Positions 35,806-44,667 are shown, counted from the stretch's first letter. The stretch is DNA of 64,000 bases from Burkholderia diffusa (GCF_902499115.1 NZ_CABVPN010000021.1:62001-126000), one strand, 5' to 3'. Program-made: numbers and translations. The notes: generated by a model not told the origin, from the sequence alone.

Positions 35806-36588
35806 TCACGCGAACCGCACCGAACACGCGCCGATCCCGCCGATCGACACGCGGAAGTTGTCGCCGCGCCCGACCGGCGCCATCGCTGCGAGCGCGCCGG
35901 ACAGAATCACTTCGCCGGCCTTCAGCGGGATGCCGAGGCGGCCGAGCGTGTTGGCGAGCCATGCGACGGCATTGACCGGCGAGCCGAGCGCGGCCGCGCC
36001 GGCGCCGGTGCCGATCACGTCGCCGTTCTTCTCGAGCACCATGCCGCAGGTCGACAGATCGACGCTGCGCGTGCTCACCGCCCGGTCGCCGAGCACGAAC
36101 ACGCCGCACGACGCGTTGTCGGCCACCGTGTCGCCGATGCGGATCTTCCAGTCGCGGATGCGCGAGTCGACGATCTCGAAGCACGGCATCACGCACTCGG
36201 TCGCGGCGAGCACCATCGCGTTCGTCACGCCCGGGCCGAGCAGGTCGCGCTTCAGCACGAACGCGATCTCGCCTTCGGCCTTCGGCTGGATCAGCGTGTC
36301 GAGCGCGATGCATTCGCCCTCGCCGTACACCATGCCCGACAGCAGGTAGCCGAAGTCGGGCTGGTAGACGCCGAGCATGTCCATCACCGCCTTCGACGTG
36401 ACGCCGATCTTCTTGCCGATGACGGTCTCGCCGGCATCCAGGCGGCGCTGCACGAAGCGCTGCTGGATCCGGTACGCGTCGTCGACCGACAGGTCCTCGT
36501 GCTGCGACGTCAGCGGCGCGATGGGCTCGCGCGACGTCATCGCGTCGTACAGCCGGTCGCCCAGCGTGGTAATCAACGTGGAGTCCAT
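35806..36588 (-). CDS. dmpE: 2-oxopent-4-enoate hydratase
   Basis: A 260-residue hydratase (DmpE/XylJ/MhpD family) that adds water to 2-hydroxypenta-2,4-dienoate, giving 4-hydroxy-2-oxovalerate, where the hydrolytic and dehydrogenase branches meet. Visible family features are VIGKKIGVTSKAVMDMLGV, the metal site LIQPKAEGEIAFVL and CFEIVDSRIRDWKI. It is a paralogue of the decarboxylase gene dmpH and probably forms a complex with its product. It lies 27 bases after dmpC. Confidence 0.95.
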   Translation of the reverse strand: MDSTLITTLGDRLYDAMTSREPIAPLTSQHEDLSVDDAYRIQQRFVQRRLDAGETVIGKKIGVTSKAVMDMLGVYQPDFGYLLSGMVYGEGECIALDTLIQPKAEGEIAFVLKRDLLGPGVTNAMVLAATECVMPCFEIVDSRIRDWKIRIGDTVADNASCGVFVLGDRAVSTRSVDLSTCGMVLEKNGDVIGTGAGAAALGSPVNAVAWLANTLGRLGIPLKAGEVILSGALAAMAPVGRGDNFRVSIGGIGACSVRFA

Positions 36589-36615
36589 AAGAGTTTTCCG
36601 GTCATTAACAGAGGG

Positions 36616-38127
36616 TCAGAGCTTGATGCAGACGTTGCGGAGCTCCGTGTAGAACTCGAGCGAATGCACGCCGCCCTCGCGGCCGATGCCCGATTGCTTC
36701 GCGCCGCCGAACGCGGTACGCAGGTCACGCAGGAACCATGAATTGACCCACGCGATGCCGACGTCGATCGACGCCGCGACGCGGTGCGCGCGCGACAGGT
36801 TGGTCGTCCAGATCGCGGTCGACAGCCCATACGCATTCGCGTTCGCGCGGCCGATCACCTCGGCTTCGGAATCGAACGGCATCACGAGCGTGCACGGCCC
36901 GAAGATCTCGTCGCGCGCGATCGGCGAATCGTCGCCGAGGCCGGTCCAGATCGTCGGCTGCACCCACGCGCCGCCGCGCAGGTCCTCCGGCATGTCGGGC
37001 ACGCCACCACCCGTCACGACCGTCGCGCCGAGTTCGGCCGCCTTGCGGTAATACGACAGCACCTTGTCGCGATGCTCCTGGCTGATGAGCGGGCCGAGGC
37101 CGGTCGTGTCCGCTTCCGGGCGGCCGGGCCGCAGCCGTTCGGCACCGGCCTTCAGCGCGGCGACGAAACGCTCGAACAGCGGACGCTCGACATACACACG
37201 CTCGGTGCCGAGGCACACCTGCCCCGCGTTCGCGAAGCACGAGCGCAACGTGCCCTCGACGGCCGCATCGAAATCGCAATCGGCGAACACGATCGCCGCG
37301 TTCTTGCCGCCCATCTCGAGGCTGACGGGCCGCGCGCCGTCGGCCGCGGCCTTCATGATCGCCGCGCCGGTGCGCGTCTCGCCGGTGAACGTGATCGCGT
37401 TCACACCCGGATGGGTCGTCAGGAATTCGCCGGCCGAGCCGGGCCCGAAGCCGTGCACGACGTTGTAGACGCCGCGCGGCACGCCGGCCGCGTTCATCAC
37501 CTCGCCGAGCAGCGCGGCCGTCTGCGGCGTCTCCTCCGACGGTTTCACGACCACCGTATTGCCGCACGCGAGCGCGGGCCCGACCTTCCACGTCATCAGC
37601 AGCAGCGGCAGATTCCACGGGCAGATCACGCCGACCACGCCGACCGGCCGGCGGATCGCGTAGTTGAGCGCGCCCGCGCCGTCCGGCGTCGCCATCTCGA
37701 AGGTTTCGCCGGGCACGTTCTTCACCACGTCGGCGAACACCTTGAAGTTCGCGGCGCCGCGCGGGATGTCGATATGGCTCGCGAGGCTCACCGGCTTGCC
37801 GGTGTCGGCCACTTCGGCTTCGAGGAAATCGTCGAAGCGGCGCGTGATGCCGTCAGCCACCGCATACAGGAGCTCGACGCGCTGCGCGACGGTCAGGCCG
37901 CCCCACGGGCCGGCCAGCGCCGCGCGTGCGGCCTGTACCGCCGCGTCGACATCCGCGCGGCTCGCTTCGGCGACGCGCGCGATCACCGCGTTGTCGAGCG
38001 GCGAGCGCTTGTCGAACCAGCGTTCGCCCGCGCGATAGTCGCCATCGATGAAGTTGCGGACGAGCCGCGGTTCCGGCTGCCCGCCGGCGGGGCCGCGTGT
38101 CGCGGCGATGGGTTCGGTGTCGTACAT
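36616..38127 (-). CDS. dmpC: 2-hydroxymuconic semialdehyde dehydrogenase
   Basis: A 503-residue aldehyde dehydrogenase (DmpC/XylG family) oxidising the ring-fission aldehyde to 2-hydroxymuconate with NAD. The catalytic Glu is in SLEMGGKNAAIVF, the nucleophilic Cys in FANAGQVCLGTERVYV, and the NAD region in VGVICPWNLPLLLMTWK. The start at 38127 (ATG) is used because the longer frame begins with TTG and lacks a ribosome-binding site. No strong site precedes the ATG either, so translation may depend on the upstream GlcG-like gene. The N-terminal 20 residues exceed the usual enzyme length. Confidence 0.94.
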   Translation of the reverse strand: MYDTEPIAATRGPAGGQPEPRLVRNFIDGDYRAGERWFDKRSPLDNAVIARVAEASRADVDAAVQAARAALAGPWGGLTVAQRVELLYAVADGITRRFDDFLEAEVADTGKPVSLASHIDIPRGAANFKVFADVVKNVPGETFEMATPDGAGALNYAIRRPVGVVGVICPWNLPLLLMTWKVGPALACGNTVVVKPSEETPQTAALLGEVMNAAGVPRGVYNVVHGFGPGSAGEFLTTHPGVNAITFTGETRTGAAIMKAAADGARPVSLEMGGKNAAIVFADCDFDAAVEGTLRSCFANAGQVCLGTERVYVERPLFERFVAALKAGAERLRPGRPEADTTGLGPLISQEHRDKVLSYYRKAAELGATVVTGGGVPDMPEDLRGGAWVQPTIWTGLGDDSPIARDEIFGPCTLVMPFDSEAEVIGRANANAYGLSTAIWTTNLSRAHRVAASIDVGIAWVNSWFLRDLRTAFGGAKQSGIGREGGVHSLEFYTELRNVCIKL

Positions 38128-38187
38128 GATGTGTGTGCCGATAGTCGTCAATCCGTGGGTTCGTGGAGCGCGTTTGCGTGCCGTGCG

Positions 38188-38637
38188 TCATGGCCCGCCG
38201 AAGCCGGCCGCATCGAGCCCCGCGTTCGCGCATTGCTCGTCCTGCGCCTCGCTGCCGCCCGATACGCCGATGCCGCCGATCAACGCGCCGTCTTCGACGA
38301 TCGGCAACCCGCCGCCGAATGCGACGAAGCGCGGCCGCAGCACGAGGCCCTGCCGCACCGCGTCCGAGTGCGACGCCAATGCGGCGTGCCACGCGCCGGT
38401 GGGCAGACCGAAGCTCGCGGCCGTGTACGCCTTGTCGTTCGCGATATCGATCGAATGCAACGGTGCGCCGGGCATGCGGACGAATGCCGCGAGCAGTCCG
38501 GCCGCATCGACGACCGCGACGTTGACGCGCACGCCGAGCCGTTCGGCGGCCTCGGCCGCCGCCTGCGCCGCGCGCGCCGCGGCGGGCCACGCGATCGTGC
38601 GCGTGTCGATGCTCCGCTTCGTGTCGTTTCGATCCAT
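38188..38637 (-). CDS. GlcG/HbpS family protein within the meta operon
   Basis: A 149-residue member of the GlcG/HbpS (DUF336) family. Family signatures are VNVAVVDAAGLLAAFVRMPG, the IANDKAYTAASFG helix and GGLPIVEDGALIGGIGVSGG. Some relatives bind haem or protect against redox stress, but the catabolic role is not established. It sits between the catechol dioxygenase and the semialdehyde dehydrogenase genes, 20 bases after dmpB, so it is clearly part of the operon. The classical dmp operon of Pseudomonas lacks it, while some other beta-proteobacterial clusters have it. Confidence 0.85.
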   Translation of the reverse strand: MDRNDTKRSIDTRTIAWPAAARAAQAAAEAAERLGVRVNVAVVDAAGLLAAFVRMPGAPLHSIDIANDKAYTAASFGLPTGAWHAALASHSDAVRQGLVLRPRFVAFGGGLPIVEDGALIGGIGVSGGSEAQDEQCANAGLDAAGFGGP

Positions 38638-38657
38638 GACGCTGGGCTCCTTGCGGC

Positions 38658-39602
38658 TCAGGTGTAGACGGTCGTGAATGCTTCGTTCAGCTCGCCGGAG
38701 TGGAAGAAGATCCCGCGCCCGAGCTCCTCCTCGGTCCACGTCGTGACCGGGCGATCGGGTTGCGCGAGATAACCCAGCCCCGCGAACGTCTCGTTGCGGT
38801 TGCCGCTCGGATCGAAGAAATAGATGGTGGTGCCGCGCGTGATGCCGTGCCGCGTAGGCGCGACATCGATCTTCACCTTGTTCTTCGCCATGACGTCGGC
38901 CGACTTCAGCACGTCGGCCCAGTCGTCGAGGAAGAACGCGATGTGATGCAGGCCGTTGCTCGGGCCGCCGACGAACGCGATGTCGTGCGGCGTCGTGCTG
39001 CGGAACATCCACGTCGCGGCCCGGATCGTGTTGCCGGGGCCGACCATCACCTGTTCCGCCAGATGGAAGTCGAGACACTCGGCCATGAAGCGCGTGTTCT
39101 CCTCGACACGGTTCACGCCGGTTTCGGGGTTCAGTTCGCACATCAGCAGGCAGTGGTCGAGCCAGTGCACGGCCGAGCCCGGAACATCGTCGGGCCACGG
39201 ATCGGGGTTCAGCGAGCCGACCGCGGTGCCCACCAACTCCTTCTTCGCGAACAGCCGCAGTTCGTGCCCGCTCGGCAGCAGGAACCGCAATTGACGGCCG
39301 ACCGCCGGCAGCGCGCCTTCGGGCAGCATCTCGGTCGCGATCCCGTATGCCTCGATACGCTGCTGGAACGCGTCCAGGTCGGCGTCGTGCTCGACCTTGT
39401 ACGCGGCGTGCTTGAGCCCCGCCTGGTCGGACGGCGACAGGATCAGCGAATACTTGTCCCATTCGTCCCAGCATTTCAGATAGACGTTGCCCGCCGCGTC
39501 GCGCATCGTCTCCTGCATGCCGAGCACGCGCACGTAATGACGCAGCGCCGCTTCCATGTCCATCACCTTCAGACTGACATGACCAATACGCATCACACCC
39601 AT
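38658..39602 (-). CDS. dmpB: catechol 2,3-dioxygenase
   Basis: A 314-residue extradiol dioxygenase of the two-domain VOC fold that opens catechol or methylcatechol next to the hydroxyls, giving 2-hydroxymuconic semialdehyde or its methyl analogue. The Fe(II) ligands are His150 (HWLDHCLLM), His220 (GLHHIAFFL) and Glu271 (PSGNRNETF), spaced as in XylE-type enzymes. The start is the ATG five bases after GGAGGAG. It follows the ferredoxin gene by 25 bases, the usual order for reactivation of the iron centre by the ferredoxin. Confidence 0.96.
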   Translation of the reverse strand: MGVMRIGHVSLKVMDMEAALRHYVRVLGMQETMRDAAGNVYLKCWDEWDKYSLILSPSDQAGLKHAAYKVEHDADLDAFQQRIEAYGIATEMLPEGALPAVGRQLRFLLPSGHELRLFAKKELVGTAVGSLNPDPWPDDVPGSAVHWLDHCLLMCELNPETGVNRVEENTRFMAECLDFHLAEQVMVGPGNTIRAATWMFRSTTPHDIAFVGGPSNGLHHIAFFLDDWADVLKSADVMAKNKVKIDVAPTRHGITRGTTIYFFDPSGNRNETFAGLGYLAQPDRPVTTWTEEELGRGIFFHSGELNEAFTTVYT

Positions 39603-39627
39603 GATGTGTCTCCTCCTGGTTTCCTGG

Positions 39628-39984
39628 TTACTTGTCGATCGTCGGCGCGCCGGCACGGGCCGCGCCGCAGAAGAACGGCTTTTTCAGTCGGCCAGCCACT
39701 TCCAGTTCCACGTCGCCGTCCGGCACCACACGGCACGCGAGCGCATAGCCGTCGTTCTCCTCTTCAGCGCTGACGTGTGCCCGGCTGACCGGCCCGAGCT
39801 TGCGCACCGCGCCGCGCAGCACGCGCACCTTGCACACGCCGCACCCGCCGTTCAGGCAGCCGACCGGAATGCCGCGGCGGCCGAGCTTCGCCATGCCGGC
39901 CAGCAACGACTCGCCCGACACGCACGCATAGCGCTCGTCGGTCTGCGCGATCCTGACCGTCCCGCATACGCGACCCGCATCCAT
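39628..39984 (-). CDS. dmpQ: plant-type [2Fe-2S] ferredoxin, DmpQ/XylT type
   Basis: A 118-residue ferredoxin with the cluster motif CLNGGCGVCKVRVLRG (Cys43, Cys48 and Cys51) and the fourth Cys in GYALACRVVP. XylT-like ferredoxins reduce the oxidised iron of catechol 2,3-dioxygenase and so rescue it from inactivation by methylcatechols. It is placed just before dmpB and one base after the dmpP stop, consistent with this role. Confidence 0.93.
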   Translation of the reverse strand: MDAGRVCGTVRIAQTDERYACVSGESLLAGMAKLGRRGIPVGCLNGGCGVCKVRVLRGAVRKLGPVSRAHVSAEEENDGYALACRVVPDGDVELEVAGRLKKPFFCGAARAGAPTIDK

Positions 39985-39985
39985 G

Positions 39986-41050
39986 TCACACCCGCCGGAA
40001 CAGCGGGCTGCGCGTCTGTTGCGCGTCGGCCGCCGAGATGAACTTCTCGTGATAGATGTCGCGCTCGAACAGGCGCCCCTGCATCAGCGTCGTGATGCAC
40101 GCGTCGATCATCGCGGGCGGGCCGCACAGGTATGCCTGGTGCCCCGAGAAGTCGCCGTCGAAATGCGCCTTCGCGACGTCGTGCACGAACCCTTGCGCGA
40201 CGTCGCCGCCGGCATCCGGCGCGCCTTCGGACAGCGCCGGCACGTACGTGAAGTTCGGGTGGCGTTCGGCGAGCGCGCGGAATTCGTCGTGGTAGTACAG
40301 CTCCTTCGCGTTGCGCTGGCCGTAGACCAGCGTGATCGGCGCGGTGACGCCGCTGGCGAGCAGGTCCGCGATCATCGAGCGCGGGCTCGACAGCCCCGAT
40401 CCGCCAGCCATGAAGATCATCGGCCGCGCGGCCGAGCGACGCACGAAGAAGCGCCCGTACGGGCCCGACAGCCGCATGCGGTCGCCGGTGGCCAGCTGCT
40501 CGTGCAGGTAGCCGGTGCCGAGCCCGCCCGGCACCTGCCGCACGTTCAGCTCGATCTCGCCGGTGGCCGCGACGTCGGCCGGCGCGTTCGCGATCGAGAA
40601 CGCGCGGCTCTGCCCGAGACCGGGAATCTCCAGCTGCACGTACTGGCCCGCCTGGAAATGCATCGGCTGCGACAGCTTCAGTCGGATCGACTTGATGGTC
40701 GGCGTGAGCTGCTCGATGCGCGTCACTTCAGCCGCGAAGTCCTTGACCGGAATGATTTCCGCGTCCGGTTCCTCGTCGACATCGGCCTCGATCACGGTGT
40801 CGGCCTGCAGCGTCGCGCAGCACGCGAGCGCCTTGCCTTCCTCGCGCTCGAAATCCATCAGCGCGAACGGGTTCGCGTCGCCGAGATCGGTCTCGCCGTC
40901 GAGCACCGCGACCTTGCAGGTGCCGCACAGGCCGTGACAGCACGCATGCGGAATGTAGATGCCCTGGCGCAGCGCGGCATCGAGCATCGTCTGTCCTTCC
41001 TCGACCTCGATCGTGACGCCCAGCGGCTCGATGGTAAGTTGGTGGCTCAT
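39986..41050 (-). CDS. dmpP: phenol hydroxylase reductase component P5
   Basis: A 354-residue NADH reductase of the multicomponent phenol hydroxylase. The N-terminal [2Fe-2S] domain shows CCHGLCGTCKVAVLDG with the fourth Cys in GKALACCATL. The FAD domain has SRAFSIANAPAD, and the NAD domain has MIFMAGGSGLSSPRSMIADL. It feeds electrons directly to the hydroxylase, without a Rieske partner. It is preceded by the small dmpO gene at 25 bases and followed immediately by dmpQ. Confidence 0.96.
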   Translation of the reverse strand: MSHQLTIEPLGVTIEVEEGQTMLDAALRQGIYIPHACCHGLCGTCKVAVLDGETDLGDANPFALMDFEREEGKALACCATLQADTVIEADVDEEPDAEIIPVKDFAAEVTRIEQLTPTIKSIRLKLSQPMHFQAGQYVQLEIPGLGQSRAFSIANAPADVAATGEIELNVRQVPGGLGTGYLHEQLATGDRMRLSGPYGRFFVRRSAARPMIFMAGGSGLSSPRSMIADLLASGVTAPITLVYGQRNAKELYYHDEFRALAERHPNFTYVPALSEGAPDAGGDVAQGFVHDVAKAHFDGDFSGHQAYLCGPPAMIDACITTLMQGRLFERDIYHEKFISAADAQQTRSPLFRRV

Positions 41051-41075
41051 GATGGTTCGCTCGTCCGCGTGGCGG

Positions 41076-41432
41076 TCAGAAGCTCGCGCCGCCGAGGCCG
41101 TCGAGGCCCGGCGTGCGGAAGCTGATCAGGTCCTTGTGCCCGAGGCCGTTGTCGGCCAGGCTCTTCGCTGCGTCGGGCGTCCACGGCTCACCGGAGCGAA
41201 ACCACTCGACGCGGCCCCAGTCGATCTTCGCGAAGTCGGGGTGATAGCCGTAGATGGGCGGCAGCACCTTGTCGGCGAGCGCGCCGAACGGCATGTCGGA
41301 CGGCAGCGGCAGGCAGAACGGCGCCGGGAACATCAGGTGGTCTTCCCAGCACACGTAGAGCAGCGGCGCCGGAAACTTCTCGACCGCGTCCTTCACCGGG
41401 AAGTCGTAGGGTTTGAGCGCGATGACGGTCAT
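41076..41432 (-). CDS. dmpO: phenol hydroxylase gamma subunit P4
   Basis: A 118-residue protein of the DmpO/TomA4 family, the gamma subunit of the hydroxylase. Family features are TVIALKPYDFPVKDAVEKFP at the start and the central WEDHLMFPAPFCLPLP. A GGAGACAAGC site is present before the ATG. The gene lies between the large subunit (dmpN) and the reductase (dmpP), as in all known clusters. Confidence 0.94.
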   Translation of the reverse strand: MTVIALKPYDFPVKDAVEKFPAPLLYVCWEDHLMFPAPFCLPLPSDMPFGALADKVLPPIYGYHPDFAKIDWGRVEWFRSGEPWTPDAAKSLADNGLGHKDLISFRTPGLDGLGGASF

Positions 41433-41501
41433 GCTTGTCTCCTGTCGGCCGGCGTTTGCGCATTCGCGCGTACGCCGGTCTCGTTCAAGGTTGTGTATCG
41501 A

Positions 41502-43052
41502 TCAGTTGCTCGTGGCCTGGCCGCGCCAGGCCGCGAAGTTCTTCTGGTCTTCCGAGCCGTCGAAATCGAGGTTGTCGCGGCCCATCTGCACTTCGTAGTA
41601 ATCGAGCACCGCGGCGAGCGGATTGAAGCCTTCCGCGCTCGGGTCCGCATCGGGCGGGAAGCAGTTGCCCTGATAGATCTGGTGCACGGGCAACCATGCC
41701 TGCACGTACTTCTGCGGCTCGTGGTCGAAGATTTCCTTGCAGTGATCGCTGCAGAAATGGAACTTGTTGCCGAGGTAGTTCGACTCGCGCGCGCCGATCT
41801 TCGTCGGGTTGCCGGGCTCGGTGAACAGCATCGGGATCTGGCAGGTCTGGCACAGCATCGGCAGCGTCTTCATGTAGAAGCGGTTGCCGGCCTTCGCCTG
41901 CTCTCCCCAGTAGTCGAAGCGCGGGCGGTAATAGCGGTCGAACGAGTCGGGGTACTTCGCGGACAGCCACGCCATCTCGTCCTCGGTCGGCACCCACGTG
42001 TGGAACGCCGACGCCGCGTTGAAGCCGTAGAATGTCGACCATGCCTGGTGGCTGATGTGGTCCTTGCCTTCGCAGGCGTCCTGCCAGCCCTTCGGCTCGC
42101 GAATGCCGTAGCGCGCGAGATCCTTGAACAGCGCGCCGCCGTTCTGCTCCGCGTACATCTCCCACGACTCGCGCCAGCTCATCACGCGCTTCGGCTGCAT
42201 GTAGTCCATCATCATCGCGACCAGCGTGAGCAGCCGGTAGCCGCGCCAGAACCACTTGTCGATCCAGCGCTGCACGATCGGCACGTTGTCCGGGTCCTGC
42301 TCGAGCAGGAACTTGATGCACTCGATGCCGAGCGTCATGTGACGCGATTCGTCCGACTGCGCGGAAAAGCCGAACGTGACGGTGGACATGTCGCCGTTGT
42401 ACGCGGCGCCCGACATGAACGGCACGAACAGCAGGTTCGTCAGCACGTATTCGAACGAGAAGCTGACCGCCGTCAGGAACTCGAACGGCCCCGACGAATA
42501 CGCGTCCTCGAAGAACGACTTCGGCACCGACAGGTACCAGACTCGGTCGAACCAGTGGTTCGAATGATGGAAGCCGTTGAAGAACTTGTTGTACGTCGAC
42601 ATCGCGTGCGTTTCGGTCTGGTAGTGCCGCAACTCGTCGATCGACTGCATCTGGCACGCGATGCGCGCGCCCTCGCCGGTGAAGTGCCGGCCGACGTGCG
42701 CGAAACCGCGATGCGCGAGATATTCAAGCGGCGTCACGCCCTGGATGAACAGCTTCAGCGCGTTGATGTAGCGCGCGTCGGTCACGCCGAGGAACGCGTT
42801 GTTCTGCGTGAACGCATCGAGCACCGCGTACAGCTTCTTCTCCTTCTCGCCCTGGTATTTCCAGTACGCATCCATCGTCAGGCGGAACGGGTCGACCCAC
42901 TTGTCCCAGTCGTGGATCTTGATGCCTTCGTAACGGTCGTACGGGAAGACCTTGTCCATCGGCTGGTAAGTCGTCTCCCAGCCTAGGCCGCGCGTCATCG
43001 CCGCGTAGCGGTCCTTCAGGCCGAGCTTTTTCTTGAGCGTTGGCGTGTCCAT
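41502..43052 (-). CDS. dmpN: phenol hydroxylase alpha subunit P3 (diiron)
   Basis: A 516-residue catalytic subunit of the phenol hydroxylase (DmpN/TomA3). The diiron ligands are Glu110, Glu140, His143, Glu201, Glu235 and His238, seen in DELRHYQ and DESRHMT, with the same 30-residue spacing between the first two as in the toluene enzyme of this window. A C-terminal Cys-x2-Cys...Cys-x3-His-like region (CQTCQIPMLF, then CSDHCKEIFD) resembles the zinc site of DmpN/PHH. It converts phenol and cresols to catechols; TomA3-type enzymes also hydroxylate toluene at the ortho position. Confidence 0.97.
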   Translation of the reverse strand: MDTPTLKKKLGLKDRYAAMTRGLGWETTYQPMDKVFPYDRYEGIKIHDWDKWVDPFRLTMDAYWKYQGEKEKKLYAVLDAFTQNNAFLGVTDARYINALKLFIQGVTPLEYLAHRGFAHVGRHFTGEGARIACQMQSIDELRHYQTETHAMSTYNKFFNGFHHSNHWFDRVWYLSVPKSFFEDAYSSGPFEFLTAVSFSFEYVLTNLLFVPFMSGAAYNGDMSTVTFGFSAQSDESRHMTLGIECIKFLLEQDPDNVPIVQRWIDKWFWRGYRLLTLVAMMMDYMQPKRVMSWRESWEMYAEQNGGALFKDLARYGIREPKGWQDACEGKDHISHQAWSTFYGFNAASAFHTWVPTEDEMAWLSAKYPDSFDRYYRPRFDYWGEQAKAGNRFYMKTLPMLCQTCQIPMLFTEPGNPTKIGARESNYLGNKFHFCSDHCKEIFDHEPQKYVQAWLPVHQIYQGNCFPPDADPSAEGFNPLAAVLDYYEVQMGRDNLDFDGSEDQKNFAAWRGQATSN

Positions 43053-43090
43053 TCGTGTCTCCGGTGTTGTCGGTGCGTGTTGCGCGGCGT

Positions 43091-43360
43091 TCAGTGCGAC
43101 CAGCTCAGCGTGAACTGGTCGTCGTCTTCGTCGATGTGGCCGGACAGCGTGATCAGGTTCACCTGCAGCTGCTGCAGGTCGAAGCGCGTGCCGGTCAGTT
43201 CCTCGATCGTTTCGCGGCGGATCGTCAGCCGGTCCGGCGCGTCGATCTTGACCATCCCGGGCGACTCGACCACCACCGCGTGCGGGTTGTCGGCGACGAT
43301 CGCGTCGACGATCGGTCTGGAGTCCTCATTTGTCTGAAAGGCGATGAATACGTTCGACAT
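43091..43360 (-). CDS. dmpM: phenol hydroxylase effector protein P2
   Basis: An 89-residue coupling protein of the DmpM/TomA2 family, without cofactor, needed for full hydroxylase activity. It starts MSNVFIAFQTNEDSRPIVDA and ends with a region LITLSGHIDEDDDQFTLSW equivalent to the end of the toluene effector TmoD. It sits between dmpL and dmpN with gaps of 36 and 38 bases. An AAGGAAAG-like site precedes the ATG. Confidence 0.94.
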   Translation of the reverse strand: MSNVFIAFQTNEDSRPIVDAIVADNPHAVVVESPGMVKIDAPDRLTIRRETIEELTGTRFDLQQLQVNLITLSGHIDEDDDQFTLSWSH

Positions 43361-43396
43361 GCTGGCTTTCCTTGGATTGAGGGGATATGCGCGGCG

Positions 43397-44392
43397 TCAG
43401 AGCGCGAGGCCGAGCTTTGCGACGCGTGCATGGAACTGCTCGCGCACTTCGTCGAGCGCTGCCCGGCCGGCATCCTGCAACGCGCGCGCCGCGACCGGTG
43501 CGAGCGCCGCGTCGGCCCGTGCGGACCAGTCTCGGGTCCAGCGGGCGAGCAGCGCGCGGTTGTCGTCGGATTCGGCGGCCATGGTCTTCACCACCGCGTC
43601 GATCCAGCGATTCGATTCGGCGTGCCATTCCGGCATGAACGCGGTGAGCATCGCGACCGCCGAGCCGCCCGCGAGCGCGATCCGTTCGTCGATGAAGCGG
43701 TCGTAGACGAGCGGATACAGCAGGCCGTCGAGCGCGAGGTTCTGCGCAACGAAAAGCTCGACCGGGTCGGCCACGACCAGCGTGTCCTCCACATAGCGGC
43801 GCAGCGGCTGCCATGCGGCGTCGTTCGTCCAGCTGGCCTTGGCCGCATCGAGCACGTCGGGCTCGGCCATCGCGAGCGCGAGGCGCGTCAGGTACTGCGC
43901 GACGCCGAGGTTGTCCATGGCATGGAACATCGCGGGCGCGGTGAACGCGGTACCGTAGCCGAGCGCGCAGATCTGCGCGTTGTTCATGTTCGCGCCCCAC
44001 GCGGCATGGCGCAGCGGCACCAGCACGTCGAGCGCCTGCGCGGCCACGTCGTCGCGCATCAGGCCAATCATCCGGCGCGATTCGACGAACTCGAAGTTCG
44101 ACTCCATCGCGTCCTGCTGGCGCGCGCGCGTCGTCGCCCACGACGCGTAGTAGAACTGGCGCGGATCCTTCAATGCGTACCAGTTCGCCATCCGTATCGC
44201 CGAACGCGACGGATCGAAGATCTCGTGGTCCGGGTCCCAGGTCGGCCGGTAATGGAAGTTCGCCTGGGGCTGCGCGCCCATCATGCCTTCCTGGTAGCGC
44301 GTCGCCGTCTTGTCGCCGCCGATGTTCTGCGCGACATGCGCGAAGGTGTGCCGGAGCGGCTTGATGTCGACTGTCTTCAGCTCGATGGTCAC
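43397..44392 (-). CDS. dmpL: phenol hydroxylase beta subunit P1
   Basis: A 331-residue beta subunit (DmpL/TomA1). The N-terminal IELKTVDIKPLRHTFAHVAQ and NFHYRPTWDPDHEIFDPSRS are family-typical. The protein is related to the alpha subunit but has no iron ligands, and it builds the hydroxylase dimer. It is 16 bases after dmpK, so it belongs to the same transcript from the sigma-54 promoter at 44652-44667. Confidence 0.96.
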   Translation of the reverse strand: MTIELKTVDIKPLRHTFAHVAQNIGGDKTATRYQEGMMGAQPQANFHYRPTWDPDHEIFDPSRSAIRMANWYALKDPRQFYYASWATTRARQQDAMESNFEFVESRRMIGLMRDDVAAQALDVLVPLRHAAWGANMNNAQICALGYGTAFTAPAMFHAMDNLGVAQYLTRLALAMAEPDVLDAAKASWTNDAAWQPLRRYVEDTLVVADPVELFVAQNLALDGLLYPLVYDRFIDERIALAGGSAVAMLTAFMPEWHAESNRWIDAVVKTMAAESDDNRALLARWTRDWSARADAALAPVAARALQDAGRAALDEVREQFHARVAKLGLAL

Positions 44393-44408
44393 TTCTTGCT
44401 CCTCAAGG

Positions 44409-44621
44409 TCATGGGTTCGCTTCGACGTCGAGCCGCGTCACCTGCTGTTCGCGGCAGAACGCGTCGAAGGCGGCAGGAGACAACGTCAGCTCGACGAACA
44501 GATCCGGCTCGCCGCCGAGCGAAAACTCGAATTCGACGAAGCCGCGCACGTTCGTGCCGGTCACGCGTGCGCACTTGCGGCCAGGGTCGAGCGGGGAAAG
44601 ATCGGTCGGGTGCTGATTCAT
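44409..44621 (-). CDS. dmpK: phenol hydroxylase assembly protein P0
   Basis: A 70-residue DmpK/TomA0-type protein, thought to help load iron into the hydroxylase and not needed for catalysis itself. The core RKCARVTGTNVRGFVEFEFS and the ending AFDAFCREQQVTRLD fit the family. The start is the ATG at 44621 after GGAGG; an in-frame ATG six codons upstream (44639) lies at the predicted mRNA 5' end and could not have a ribosome site. It is the first gene of the phenol operon, with a predicted leader of only about 20 bases. Confidence 0.88.
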   Translation of the reverse strand: MNQHPTDLSPLDPGRKCARVTGTNVRGFVEFEFSLGGEPDLFVELTLSPAAFDAFCREQQVTRLDVEANP

Positions 44622-44651
44622 GATCGGTGTCGCCTCCATGCCGCACTTCAA

Positions 44652-44667
44652 TGCAGCATCCGTGCCA
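44652..44667 (-). promoter_or_regulatory. sigma-54 promoter of the phenol/meta operon
   Basis: On the minus strand the sequence TGGCACGGATGCTGCA matches the sigma-54 consensus TGGCACGN4TTGCW at all positions but one, and both invariant GG and GC pairs are kept. Transcription should start near 44641, just ahead of dmpK. It would drive the 13-kb operon dmpK through dmpD. Confidence 0.8.

Noticed and set aside
34018..36313. Extended minus-strand frame upstream of the acetaldehyde dehydrogenase
   Set aside because: The part beyond 35764 overlaps dmpE and has shadow composition; DmpF family length is reached from the ATG at 35764.
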